Below are positions 23,143 to 34,389 of a stretch of 64,000 bases of DNA, one piece after another (position 1 is the first letter of the stretch; each line of letters begins with the position of its first letter). A program made the translations under genes and the position numbers. Origin of the DNA: Ceratodon purpureus (taxonomy: Eukaryota; Streptophyta; Bryopsida; Pseudoditrichales; Ditrichaceae); NCBI GenBank assembly GCA_014871385.1, contig CM026426.1, forward strand, positions 42,303,613 through 42,367,612, read 5' to 3'. The notes below the pieces were generated by a model. That model was not told the origin of the DNA. It worked only from the letters and a program-made list of their open reading frames with translations, and did no database searches.

Positions 23143-23878
23143 GATGAGGAGCGTTGAGTAGACTCCATACTTTTAGAACTCATCAGTACAATATTGCAGT
23201 AGACTGTTGGGATACATATGGTAACAGTCGTATTTGAAATAGAATATTGTTCTAGTAGAGCAATAGTATACAGTGTATTGGACGTTTTAATGTACTTTGT
23301 ACAATTTAAATGTTTTAAATACATCATCATTTTGCATTTTAAACTGCATATATATATTGATTGTTTTATTAGTTCTCCAATCCCTCTAATGAAAATATAT
23401 ACACTTGGTATGATATGTACAATAATAACATGGTGTTGACATATTTACAATACATAACTTGACATAGAGTTAATTCATGATGTTAGATGAATTGTGGTTC
23501 CATTCCATGTTTTTTGTAGATCAAGAACTAAGCAGTATGAGCATAACACAAGTGTTATAACATTCATCGCAATCAGTTGTTGCATACAACACACCAAATT
23601 AAATAACCAAACAATATACAAACCTTTAGGTTTGTAATATAAGAGAGCAAACAAGAAATATAAAATACTACGTTAATACAACGTTGAAAACCATGAAACT
23701 AATTACAATAACACAACAATATGAAACAATAATAAGGGAGGCTGGCACCACCGCTTAAACCAAAGATGTTCAAAATTATATAATTGCCTCTACAATGGCA
23801 CATAAACAAAATAACGGCGTACTAGCATGTTGTTTAGAAAAAGTAATTGACTAGTTAGTACTAATGCTCGTATGGCAT
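23143..23878. other. AT-rich 3' flank, no gene seen
   Basis: Sequence between the end of RING copy 2 and the stop codon of the hAT gene. One end of the hAT element should lie here, but I could not identify its short terminal repeat. Confidence 0.5.
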
Positions 23879-25642
23879 TCACAATTCAAAATCACTATCA
23901 CCCTTCACCTCGACCCTACTAGGGCTTGAACGATCATCCTCATCATTGGTCAAGGGCACCTCCTTCACCTTCCGCGTAGGCTTTTTCTCGAGAAGAGAAA
24001 TGACTTTCTTTGGCTCGACTCTATCATCCAAAGGATTCTTTGGCTTTCCGCGATTAAAAGGCATTACACGTTCATTGGCCTTTTGCTTCAATAGGGTTCC
24101 AGTTGGAGGCTTTTTGGGAAACGTGTCTGGTTTCCCTTCTACAAACCTCAAGCCGAAGAGCTTACCATTTGGAACACCCTCATCACTAGAGATAACGTTG
24201 AGATCATGTTATCCGGCTCGGCCCATCCTCTTCTTCAAAACCTCCGCTGCTATAGCTGCCTTAGCATCCTCCTTCATCGTATTAGACAAGGCCACCAACT
24301 TAGCAGAGGCGGCAAAGCCACCCATTGGGACCCTAGTCTTTGAGGTTCCAAAAAAAGACCGCGACGCCCCGGCTAGGCATAGGGCCTCCTCCAAGGATGG
24401 TGGAGGCATTTCACCCTTCGTGTGCTTAAAATCTGGAGAAACCACCTTCATAGTATCAGAAATGCGGTAGCCTCAATCTTCAATACGACCAAATTCTGTC
24501 ATACAGCATATGATCCTCCCCGGCGGATCTTGTCACTACTAAGTAAGCCGTCTTCGTTCAGGAACGCAGCTAGAGGCATCAAATCCTCCTTGTTAACATC
24601 ATCCACTTCATCATTGTCATACTCAAATACACCCACCTTGGGCCCCAAAGGCTTCGGAGAGAGGCCACTTGGTAAGACGTCTTCACAAAGTAGAGTGTTG
24701 AGAGTATGGTCTTCATCAAATTTCAATGGTGACTCGATGATTGACTCACTCGAGTAGTCAACGTCACCGGTCTCCACGGCCTTGGAATCCTCCTTCCCCT
24801 CCAACTCCCCATAAAACCTTCCATTTTCCGTAAGCTTAAAGCGGGAAATCATCTTGGAATTGTATACACAAACACCAAGTCATTTGCAATTTGGAGAAGC
24901 AACCGGATCTGCCTCTTATTGTGGACAAAGGAGTACCTACTTCAATTCCTCTTGCATGAAAAAGAAAATAACGGCTGAGCTAGTATCCTCTTTGCGATTA
25001 GGGAAATGTCTTTACGAATGGATCTGTAAGCATCCCACAATGCAGAAGGGGGCAAGTTTGACTTACTAGAGTCACCAATGGCAGCGACTGCAAGACAAGA
25101 TTCTTAAAAGGCATAGAACTCTCCAATGACTACTTCCTTCACATCTGGAGGAGACAACAACCGCAAGACACGATGGCCAATGCCATTGCTTCAGTGTCAT
25201 TCCAAAGCTCCTCGTCGTCACATATGTAACGGTTTAGAAGTGCAGTAGCGCACTGCAGTCCGGAGGTGATCATTTCTTTGCGAGCGGAAAACTGAGCCTC
25301 AACAACATCAGCAAGCTGAGGATCTAATTTGAAGGGTTCAAGGCGTAAAGAGAAGAAACGCTTTTCAAGGTTGCGGAGAAGGACATATGCTTTATCTTAT
25401 GCCGATTCCTTTGCATCAAAGTCTTGTAGGGCCTCAACTACATGCGCCGTCATCCACTTAAATTCTTTGCATTGCTCCCAAAACACGTCATCCAACACCA
25501 CTCTCTTGACATCGCGTGAGATCTTGGCTTTGTCTTGAGCAGATAAGGCCTTCTTCATTTTGTAGGTCATCCAATCAGGGTACACAACGCTATGCTCCAA
25601 TGCTCCTCAAACTCTCAATAAACGGGAGATCATAATGTAGTG
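23879..25642 (-). pseudogene. hAT transposase, C-terminal part (split by the 10.9-kb element)
   Basis: Read right to left, the frame resumes at 25642 with His-Tyr-Ile-Met-Ile-Ser-Arg-Leu-Leu, the continuation of the hAT motif Thr-Arg-Phe-Ala-Ser whose first half lies at 36.55 kb. It goes on through Gly-Ala-Leu-Glu-His-Ser-Val and Pro-Asp-Trp (25,600-25,550), helical sequence with Asp-Asp-Val-Phe-Trp-Glu (about 25,480), the region equivalent to the hAT dimerisation domain (25,350-24,850), and then acidic (24,852-24,499) and basic (24,151-23,879) tails. Several stops and shifts interrupt it. hAT transposases are DDE cut-and-paste enzymes; this copy is inactive. With the 5' part at 36,550-37,760 it makes one gene of ordinary order. 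Confidence 0.7.
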
Positions 25643-25682
25643 CATTACGTGCAAAATGGGGTCATGAAAAGGCCGTGTAAGC
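25643..25682 (+). repeat. Left terminal inverted repeat of the 10.9-kb element
   Basis: Forty bases starting CATTACGTGCAAAATGG and ending GGCCGTGTAAGC. They pair with 36510-36549 with one mismatch. Confidence 0.9.
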
Positions 25683-26441
25683 CTGCCCTTTCTAGGTGAA
25701 CTCCCTGCCCAAATGCGGCACTGTCGCTGGCAGCGGGTGCCAGGATCGCTGCCCGCAGAGTTAATAGGGCGAATAAATGGTCTCGGGAAGGGGTTGCGGG
25801 GCGGGGTCGGTGTGCCTAGTGGCGCCGAGGTGGCTACCTTGTTTGGTGAACCACTCCTTCTCGCATTTATGGAAGTTGAAGCCCAATTCGAAGGAGAGAT
25901 GACGGGAGATTGGTGTCAACCGTTTCAAGATTTGAAGTTTGCTGCCACAACGGGATGAAGCCATGGAGCTCGGTCGACAGTAGGTTGGTCTTTCCACCTA
26001 GGAATGGGGTGAATCGAAGTTGGATGCGTAGAATTTTGGTGTTGCAGGACCAACGACCCAATTCGCAGGTGAAATTCGAGAGAGTCAAGGGAAATTGTGA
26101 CAACTAAACCAGTGAGCATGATTGTACAGATACGCGTTGGCAGCAGTTACAAATTTGAGCAGCAAGCATTCAAAGGGTGTTCTTGCAACACCTCCTGCCG
26201 TGGACTGAAGAGGTTGTGTAAGTGTCAATTTCTCTATGACAAGTTTGGATCGTGCATTTGTACATTGCATGCTATTCATTTGATCCTGCAATTTCCTTGA
26301 GTGGCTATGGTATAGGATTTGGTTGTTGTGAACTCTGCGGTTTTGGGTATGTGGCAATCTTAAAAACGATTTTCTGCATACTTCCAGGTCGATCCGGGGC
26401 CTTGAGAGCTTGAATCACTACTTCGGAATTTTGAACTCTCG
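25683..26441. promoter_or_regulatory. Left subterminal region and presumed promoter of the transposase gene
   Basis: No gene is seen here. The segment holds one exact and several near copies of the dispersed GCTGGCAGC motif (25726-25734, about 26137) and lies directly upstream of ATG 26442. A clear TATA box was not found. Confidence 0.4.
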
Positions 26442-29400
26442 ATGGCAGCACCAGGGGTGGAGCCTTCAAGCGTCCGTGTTGGAATTTCGATTGATGCACG
26501 CTACGCACCACTTGTTAGGAGAGGTTTATTGAGATCCGAGCAACCCTACCCATCAACATTTCCAGGACGGAGGGCAGCCGGGGATACAAACATTGACTTG
26601 TGGGTCGATGGCAGCATTTACCCGGTTAATCTAGGAACAGGGAGGCCACCTCCATTCAGAACTCTTCGAGATTGCCTGGAATTCATTTGTCATGGAGAGC
26701 AAGGTCTGTATGGATATGCACGCAGATTGGCTCTCGTTGATGTAGGAGGACCTACACGGCGTGAGATGGAAATGTAGGGCCGACATTTAGAAGAAGAACT
26801 CGGGAAAGTGAGAGACGACCATGCTGGCAGCAGAGAGAAGCTCCACCATAACAGGAACATTGAGGATACATGCATGCAATTGCGGATTGAATTGGAGACT
26901 ATTCGAACCGAGATGAGTAGCATGGAGAGAAATCATAGGGTGACGGTGGAGGGCTTGGAGACCGAGGTGCGTCGCTGGCAGCAAGCAAGTGAGCGCCTAC
27001 CGGAGGGGCCTAGCCCTTTGGAGGACACGTCTATGGGGATGCGACGTAGGGCTCGACCGCTCAGGGGGATTCATGAGTTGAATCATGGTTCAGGGTGGGC
27101 AAAACGCAGAGTGAAGCTCGTTAGGACGCATTTGCAACCTCATCTTGTGGATGCTGTCAACGACAACAACCGGGTCAACCATGAGAAGCAGCGACTTCAT
27201 GGGGATAAAGCCTCCCAAACAATAACTGTTGTAGCGTTAGCAAAGATACTGTCTAGGCATGAAGGTCTCACCCTCACAACTCAGCCATCTATGGAGCATG
27301 TTAAGAGAAAGATTGCTAGTAACTTCATGAAGGCAATTGGAAAAAGGATAGGGCCCGATAATATTCTTGCTGCCTGCGACCAAGCAGGGGTGTCTTATCG
27401 CGGCTATGGTGCAATTTACCAAGCCGTGAAGGATCCACTTCGGAAGTTGACCAAGGATGGCAAATCCAACATACTACCTAGTCCCTACCACGTTCGAAGG
27501 CTTCGGCAGGAGCTAAATGCAAACTTGCCACAATTCATTGGCCAGTACTACGACGCTGAGGGAAGGATGGAGCTGCCAGCAGTGTCAAAGAAAACCAAGA
27601 AATCCGAGGAGTAGCGAAAGGGGGTGGTCTTAGATGAAAAAAACTCGCTATTCACGGACCTTGAGGTGGTCCAGCAGAGCATGGTGATCTTTTATGGCAT
27701 CACGGAGTCAGGTATGCATCCTCTTCTTCTCTTGTTGATAGCAATGGTGAATGTCCGTTTGGTGCCAGCAATTGCATTGTGTGTCTATAACAAAGGAAGC
27801 TAATTCGATTGCATTACAGAAACATTCTCACGTGAGGATATTCTTGCAGAGTTGAAAGGGGCTCCGTTGATATTTGTCCTCAAACTGGATGAGGCAGAGA
27901 TTGTAAACGGGAAGAAATTTGAACGTGTTAGCATCACGTTGATGAATCGGGCTTAAGACACTAACATTCAGGTGGACCACGAGAGGTACTTCTCAGTACA
28001 ATCAGAGCAGGAGATTTGGCTAGTTGCCATGTTTCAGGTCGAGAAGGACTCCTACGATGTTCTCTCGTGGATATTTGGAAAGTCGAACATCCCGGTTGTG
28101 ATTGCAGCACAGTCTAGTGGCGAGAAACTCACGGTTCCTGAGGTTGGAGAATTCCAGGTCGAGTGGCATCTTGCTGCGGACATGAAGACAATCAAGTGTA
28201 TGTACGGGCTTCAGTCGGGGCCGTCGTGTGCAATGAATTGCATATACTGCGACCAGAAGAGGATAAAGCCCACCGTGGGGACAACCAGCCAGGCAAACGC
28301 TGCCATCAAGAGGCGTGGTAAAGCAAACTGGGTGGGGGGGCTATTTTCCAGCAGCGTACCTGAGGAACCTTGTGACATGACAACATCTACTAGGTGGAGG
28401 CCTATCCTGCCAATTTCTTTGTCCAGAGTGCACATTTGTACATTGCATGCCTTGGTTCGATTGACGGAGAAGATTGTGCACATGCATATCATGTATATTT
28501 GGAACATACAGAATCAGAGACTAAGGGCTACTGCAATTGAACAGATGGAGAAGTCGTTGTCCGCAATTGGGGCTCATGGTGGAAATGTGGAGATTAAGAG
28601 GGACCCCAAGCTCAGTGGCAACATTGGAAACGTGCCGCAAAAACCCTCTTTGAGTGGTACCGTTGCCAGTAGGCTTTTTAGGCCAAGCATTTGGTCTAGC
28701 AATGATAAGGCCTGGAAGGATATATGTCAAGCTGAGAATAATAATGCCGGAAGCGGAGCTGGCAGCATTGCAAAGTATCAGATGTGGCAAGCCTTTGAAG
28801 AGGTCGTACCATATTTGACAGGATTGGAGTTGACAGCAGAGCAACGGATGCAGTTCAAGCAGAAGATACACAAGTGGGGGAAGGCATACTTTAAGGCCTT
28901 CGGAGAGGAGCATGTTACCCATTACATGGTATGGCCACGACTCTGTCTGTTGTTGCTTTTGGTCTTTCTTCACTGAACCGTCTACTTGACCTAAGTATTC
29001 GGCTTTTAACTTCCCTCTTCTTGTTGACAGCACGTAATTGTACGGCACTCCACTTGGTTTGTGGAACACTATGGGAGCCTTGGAGTCTAGAGCTGCCAAG
29101 GCATGGAGAAATCACACTACCAAGCGAAGGCGGCACATCAAGCACATACAGCCCATGGTGGTGGGAAAGCCGGTACTAGTGCGATTCTCCAGCAGTTCCA
29201 GCCTTTGTACCGAAACATACAACATCAATATAGGAAAAAAATGGAGATCCAGGGAGCTGTACCTGACCCAGATGACGGAGCACGGGCCATTGAGGGTCCA
29301 GGAGACGCGAGCGGTGGCAACAATCAAACGCTGCCATCGCCTGCGAGGAGTAGAGGTCAAGGAGGAGGCGTGTTGGAGGAGCATATGTTCTTGAAGAAGT

Positions 29401-29599
29401 CGTGGATGACGAAGGAGATTGGATGATGGAAGAAGAGCAGGAATGGAATGCCAACGGGGACATGGTTGGCAGTGGGGGCGAGGAAGATGAACAGAGGGAC
29501 GCTGCTAACAACGATGAGGACATCGCGGATGCTGGCAACAGGGGTGCCGGGGAGGATATTGCCCCCGATGTCGACATTGCACATGCTGACGGCGATTAG
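26442..29599 (+). pseudogene. Coiled-coil + DDE-like transposase gene of the 10.9-kb element (three exons, in-frame stops)
   Basis: ATG 26442 opens a frame that continues in phase across TAG 26775 and TAG 27612. Intron 1 is about 27712-27820 (phase 1) and intron 2 is 28929-29030 (phase 0, GT-AG); TAA near 27954 and TAG 29088 are further in-frame stops. Domains: residues 1-110 with Asp-Leu-Trp-Val-Asp-Gly-Ser-Ile-Tyr-Pro-Val-Asn; coiled coil (26,780-27,000); helical domain with Cys-Asp-x5-Ser-Tyr-Arg-Gly-Tyr (27,370-27,540); then a DDE-like core. Candidate acids are Asp in Lys-Leu-Asp-Glu-Ala-Glu (27888), Asp in Ala-Ala-Asp-Met-Lys (28179) and Glu in Gln-Gly-Met-Glu-Lys-Ser-His (29106). A Cys-x2-Cys pair and Cys-Thr-Leu-His-Ala lie in a long insert between the second and third acids. 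An acidic tail at 29,402-29,599 needs one frameshift. The overall pattern is that of an insertion-domain DDE transposase; I cannot place it in a named superfamily. Confidence 0.7.
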
Positions 29600-30888
29600 G
29601 GGTCTCAGAGTCATGGAGTTTTTTTTTATATACAATGTTTTGTAGAAGGGTAATGTCATAGAGAAGTAATACCTTCCAAAGATACTGTATTCTATAGATA
29701 GGATAGTGAAGCGAGTAGTTACATGAACGCTTAAATTGTCTTCAAATGTACACTTTCAGTAAAAAAAATATTATAAAATTAAAAAATTCAGGCAATTCAC
29801 GTTCAAAATTTAGTAGATGTGCGAATACATAGTCAAGGAAACATCGTCCATACTCAGACAAATTAGACTCGAATTTTTTAACTATATGATCTCACATTCG
29901 CGATATCATATTTAAATTTTAGAAAATATGGATGATGTGATTTTCGAGTTTGTGATATTTTAGTGTGAACTTTACTTGTTGATTACATGGTTTCTCATTT
30001 ATAATTAATGGAAAGTGCTCTTCTTAAATTTATTTTCGAAAGTCATGATATTATGTTTCGGTTTCGGTCCGTTATTAAATTTATTTCTCATTTGCCAAGC
30101 AAGGTTTAAAATTCATTCGGTTTTTATTATGTCTACATTTGTTTTTTTCTTTCCTTCCAATTTCAGATAATTCTCTTACATTTCATTTTTTATTTATTTG
30201 GATTTTTATTTTATTTTTATCTTTATTTTTATCTCATTCTTCTAAAATATTGAAATGAAGATCATATGTTCTTATTTCATAGTTCCACTATACATCAACA
30301 AGAATGTTTATTATTATTTTAAATTTTTCTCAATTTTCTTATATTTATTTCCAAATTCGTGCTATTTTAAAAAGAAGATAAGTTCATTATTAAAAAAACA
30401 AGAAAGGAAAAAATTTAAAAACTTAGTACTAAATGTGAAAAAGAAGGAATTTTTCTCCAAATATAGATATTGTAGAATGAAATGTACTTGTCAATTAGAT
30501 AATTAATAATGAATAGTTCTTGTTTTAATTTCTTACTTCCTATTGGTCAATTGAGTCTTAATAATGTGACGCGACATTGTAGAAGGGGCTCTATTGTAAA
30601 ATTATGAAAACTCTAATATTTTTAAAGTTATAGAAAATGACAAATTAAATAATAATAATAATAACAGATTAAAATAAAATACATGATGGGAAAAGTAAAA
30701 GAAAGGAAAAATTATTTTTTTGGAATGAATTTTTTGGTGTTTTTATTTTTTCCAATTTTAATTTTTCCATACTCACCCCCCTATTTTTTAATATTTAGGG
30801 TTTTTTTATTATAATCTTTTCCCTTTTTGTCAATTTTTTTTCCCACCATTTCTGCCTACTTCTCTTTCCGAATGTCATTATTTTCGAT

Positions 30889-30927
<39 letters not shown>

Positions 30928-31080
30928 TAATTTTTTTTTTTTTTTTAAATGATCTTAGAGATTTATTAAAAATTATAATAATTTATTAAAAATTTCTCAA
31001 CCACTTCTCTTATTTCCTGAATTGATGATAATTATTTTTTACATTACAATTGTGATGGGACAGACTGAGAGGGGGAGTAA
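29600..31080. other. T-rich spacer of the 10.9-kb element
   Basis: About 1.5 kb of very AT-rich, mostly pyrimidine sequence ending in T tracts (33 T at 30890-30922, 16 T at 30931-30946). The small frame at 30,255-30,506 is Phe/Tyr/Lys rich and reflects composition. No gene seen. The composition contrasts sharply with the GC-rich genes on both sides. Confidence 0.7.
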
Positions 31081-31103
31081 GTTAATGCCCCGGTTAAACA
31101 CCC

Positions 31104-31534
31104 ATGACCGCGGACTTGCAAACCCGCGCGGTGTCAAGAGGGGCAGGAGCGCTCTCCTCCCCCCCTCTTCGCACCGTTGCTGACAGCAGAGGGAGCACCT
31201 CCGACGACCCACGAGCTCGCTACGAAGCTGCTGCCGGAGGAGGGCGCAAGCTTGGCGCGGAAGCTGAGGTGCACGACAGTGCAGCAGCAAAGAGGTCGGC
31301 AGTGCAGCAGCGTGGAGGTCGCGGGAGCTGGGTGAGGGGCGCGAGGTTGCGCGGGAAGGTGGGCATCGCGAGGTGGGCGCGGGAGCTGGGTGCGGCAGGG
31401 AGGTGCGGGAGGGAGGTGCGGCAGGGAGGTGCGGCAGCGAGGTGGGGCAGCACCAAGGTGGGGGCGGAAGGGAGGTGCGGGAGGGACGCCGGTGGAGGCC
31501 AAGCCGGGAACTTGGAGGCCGCGCTAGAACTCAG
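31104..31534 (+). promoter_or_regulatory. GC-rich leader with 5' UTR splice donor and minisatellite
   Basis: A GC-rich block with repeated GGGAGGTGCGG units (about 31385-31500). It probably holds the 5' untranslated exon of the RING gene: a good donor (CTCAG|GTAAGC at about 31534) pairs with the acceptor TGTCGCAG at 31852, two bases before ATG 31855. Frames across this block on either strand are Gly/Arg/Ala or Pro/Arg repeats without domains. Confidence 0.5.
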
Positions 31535-31854
31535 GTAAGCTCCTAGCCGGCAACTCTGAATATCAAAGAATTTCAACTTAGTCGAGCTTGCATTTTCAAC
31601 TTCAACTTAGTCTATGCTAAGGAGACACACTCCGTAGCACGTGTGAGTGCACTATTTTAGGAGGTAGTTACACTAAAGAATTCGCTAAACTGTATTCAAG
31701 AAGCCAATGCTCAATTTTTTAGCTATAGTGTTTGCTGTCTGCAAAGAGAGTATGCATTTGCGGTGTCTATTTCTTACATAATGAACTTAAGAGTAAGTGA
31801 GCTTACATACTAGGGTACATTGTGTCACTAACAAGTGCGTGCTCTGTCGCAGCC

Positions 31855-33723
31855 ATGGTTGCTGGCAGCAAGGACGACGGTGCTCTCACGCAGTGGGACC
31901 TCCCTTTCGACCTGAAGGCTTTGCCGCAGGATGTGGCTGGCAAGGTCGTGGTGATTGCGCCCTTTCTTCTTGGTAGGATGAGCGCGAACTACGACATCGA
32001 TTTCTTCCACCGTACACTTAGCCTCTGCATGAAAGGGATATCCTTCACCGAGCTGAGCAGTGACAAGGTATACAAGAAATCCTTGTTCATTAAGAGTTGG
32101 CCGGAACGACATGGAGGGCGCCACCACATTGCTGACTGCACTGACAACCAGGCTATCGAGGCTTACACACTCCAGCATGCGAAGGTGTATGGAGGTGAAG
32201 GCCCTCACAACGGGACATTTGGTACCTCCTTCCTTCGAGGCTGTCATCTGACCTTCGAGCTGGGCGAAGATGTCAACTGGGCAGAGAAAGCCGCTGGCCT
32301 CTCAAGCTCACACCCCCAGCCTTCAGAGAGCAGATCGAGGCCCTCATCGACGTGCTCGCTGGCCACATCGACGACAGACCCTCTGCTGGCAACACATCCT
32401 TGGCCATTGAGGGAGTCGGCATTGGACCTAGCCACGGGGTCATTGTTACGGAGAGCAGCAGCAAGGGAGCGCCTGCAGTAGTGGGAGCTCGGGGTCGCAC
32501 TCGAAGCCAGCTCAAGTCAAAGGCGCCCTTGATCACAGCGGAGGAGAGCTTGCCCAAGTCTTCACTTGCTGGCAGCAAGGATGAAGACCGACCCAGCACG
32601 GATCCGAAGGCGAAGCTGGACCAGGCCAGGGCCAAGAAGGCAAGATTTCAGGCCGACCTCACGAAGAAGGAGGCTCAGAGGGAGTTGTTTGAAGGAGATA
32701 TCAAGAACCAGAAGACCATTTTGAAGGAGAAGGAGGATGAGGAGGGCCGGTTCTATGAGGAGATTGCTGCCCACCGTGCTGCCAGCAAGATAGCCGCGGC
32801 CGCTGGCAACACGGCAGAGAAGAAGCGATTGGATGCTCTGGCCCGTCTAGGTGGTGATCAGATGGCCAATGCGAGCAAGGCTGCCGAAGAAGACCAGCTT
32901 CGCATTGACAACAAGGAGAAGCAGATGGATGCATTGATGGGGGACATAGAGAGGTGCAAGGCCGAGATTGGTGCTCTTAGCGTGGAGATCATGACCCTGG
33001 AGCTGGCAGCGGCATTCATTCGCCCGAAGATTGTGCTCCCACACCTGCCATCCGAGTTTCGAGCCCTCCCCATTCAGGTTTCCGACCCTTGCCCCTTCTG
33101 TGCACAACTCTTTGTTGACGCCGCTTGTGTACCCTTAGACTGCGGCTGCTTGGCACACCCACATTGCATGTTTGAGGTTGTCTTCTCCCTTGACGCCAAG
33201 TGTAGCCATTGCTGCCGCTCCTTGAGTGGGGGGTGGCTTGGGCAATGGGGATTTCCATTGCATGAGTTGGCTCAAGCGGAGCTGCAGCACCTCCAGGAGG
33301 TTCTCAAGTCCGAGGTGGGAGCACCAGACCTCCAGAGCCCCGTTGCTGGAAGCAGGAGGGCCGCTAAGCGCTCTTCTCCTCCTTTCGGGGAGGAAAACCA
33401 AGTCAGGAAGAAGACTCGCTTTCAAGAGGAGTCGGAGGCTTCAGGTCCGCTTGTCATCGCCGAGATCTCCGCTTAGCCCATGGTATCCGCGGCCTTGCTG
33501 CGAGCAGATGGAGGGGATGGCGATGGTGTTGCCAGCATCCAGAAGTCACATGACCTCAGCTTCCAGCGGGGGACACAAGCCCCTCCACGCCAGGAGGCCG
33601 AGGACACAGCCACTCATGGTGGCCGAGGACACAACCACCGAGTCCGAGGGGACAACTCAAGACCCGGCTGGAGCTGCCCTGGAGAAGCTGGTTGATGCCA
33701 TCGCGAGCTCAGTAGAGGCTTAG
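31855..33723 (+). pseudogene. Coiled-coil RING protein of the 10.9-kb element (copy 3; two frameshifts)
   Basis: ATG 31855 follows the acceptor of a leader intron. An N-terminal domain (31,855-32,285, ending Val-Asn-Trp-Ala-Glu) matches RING copy 2. A frameshift near 32,290 moves coding to the 32,352-33,476 frame. Then come a Ser/Pro linker, a long Lys/Glu/Ala coiled coil (about 32,600-33,000), and the RING at 33,090-33,220: C-x2-C-x13-C-x-C-x2-H-x2-C-x11-C-x2-C, all eight ligands present but with Cys at position four where copy 1 has His. A Lys/Arg cluster (Ala-Ala-Lys-Arg and Arg-Lys-Lys-Thr-Arg, 33,360-33,420) could be a nuclear signal. The frame stops at TAG 33476; an acidic C-terminus in the next frame (to 33,723) suggests a second shift. 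Expected role, inferred from RING biology, is ubiquitin transfer in aid of the element. Confidence 0.65.
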
Positions 33724-34389
33724 AGTCTATGGTTTTTTTTGGTTCATAGTGCCATAGCGGAACAGTATTAGTGGCATTTCCTTTGTGCCACGTTGCATTT
33801 GCATTTGCTGCCCTGATTTTCGACTCTATTTTCACAGCTGCGGTGCCAGCAAGTAGTTGCTGGCAGCAGTGTGTAAGTAGTTCCGATTGAAGGGGGGGGG
33901 GGGGGTTGGGGTCAGACTTTCAAAAAACCAAACCTCATTTTTTTTCGATACTTATGATGAATGTTATCCTCTTTTATTTCTATCTTGTACATGTGGCTGC
34001 CACATTGGTTGTGATGGTATGGAAGTCGCCTTGGTCATGAACCCTAATGTGTGCTAACAGCAACATGTTCTAGAAGAAGACTTTCATTCATCAAGGGGGA
34101 AGGTTACATGATTGACCATATATGTACCATACATGATGTGTCAAGCACAAAGCATAGTCCCTTACAAGTGTAAAGAATCATTCTGGCATTGATCTAGTGA
34201 AACATAGAGTCATCTCAAATATTGTAGGCAGACTTGTGAAGACACTAATAGATCACCTTAATGCCGTGGTGAAAACGTTGTTGTCCTACACCTCCACTAT
34301 CTTGATGGTTTTGGGAACCGCCACCTCACCAAGAAGTACACGCCTCTCATTACGTATGTTGATCTACATCAATGCCTCCAACAAAATGC
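33724..34389. other. Intergenic 3' region with G14 tract
   Basis: The tail-to-tail spacer between the RING gene (+) and the unknown gene (-). It contains a 14-G run at 33892-33905 and one exact GCTGGCAGC at 33859. No gene seen. Confidence 0.6.

Noticed and set aside
31104-31576. Frames of 118-144 codons on both strands
   Set aside because: They are Gly/Arg or Pro/Arg translations of a GC-rich repetitive leader; splice signals suggest an untranslated exon instead.
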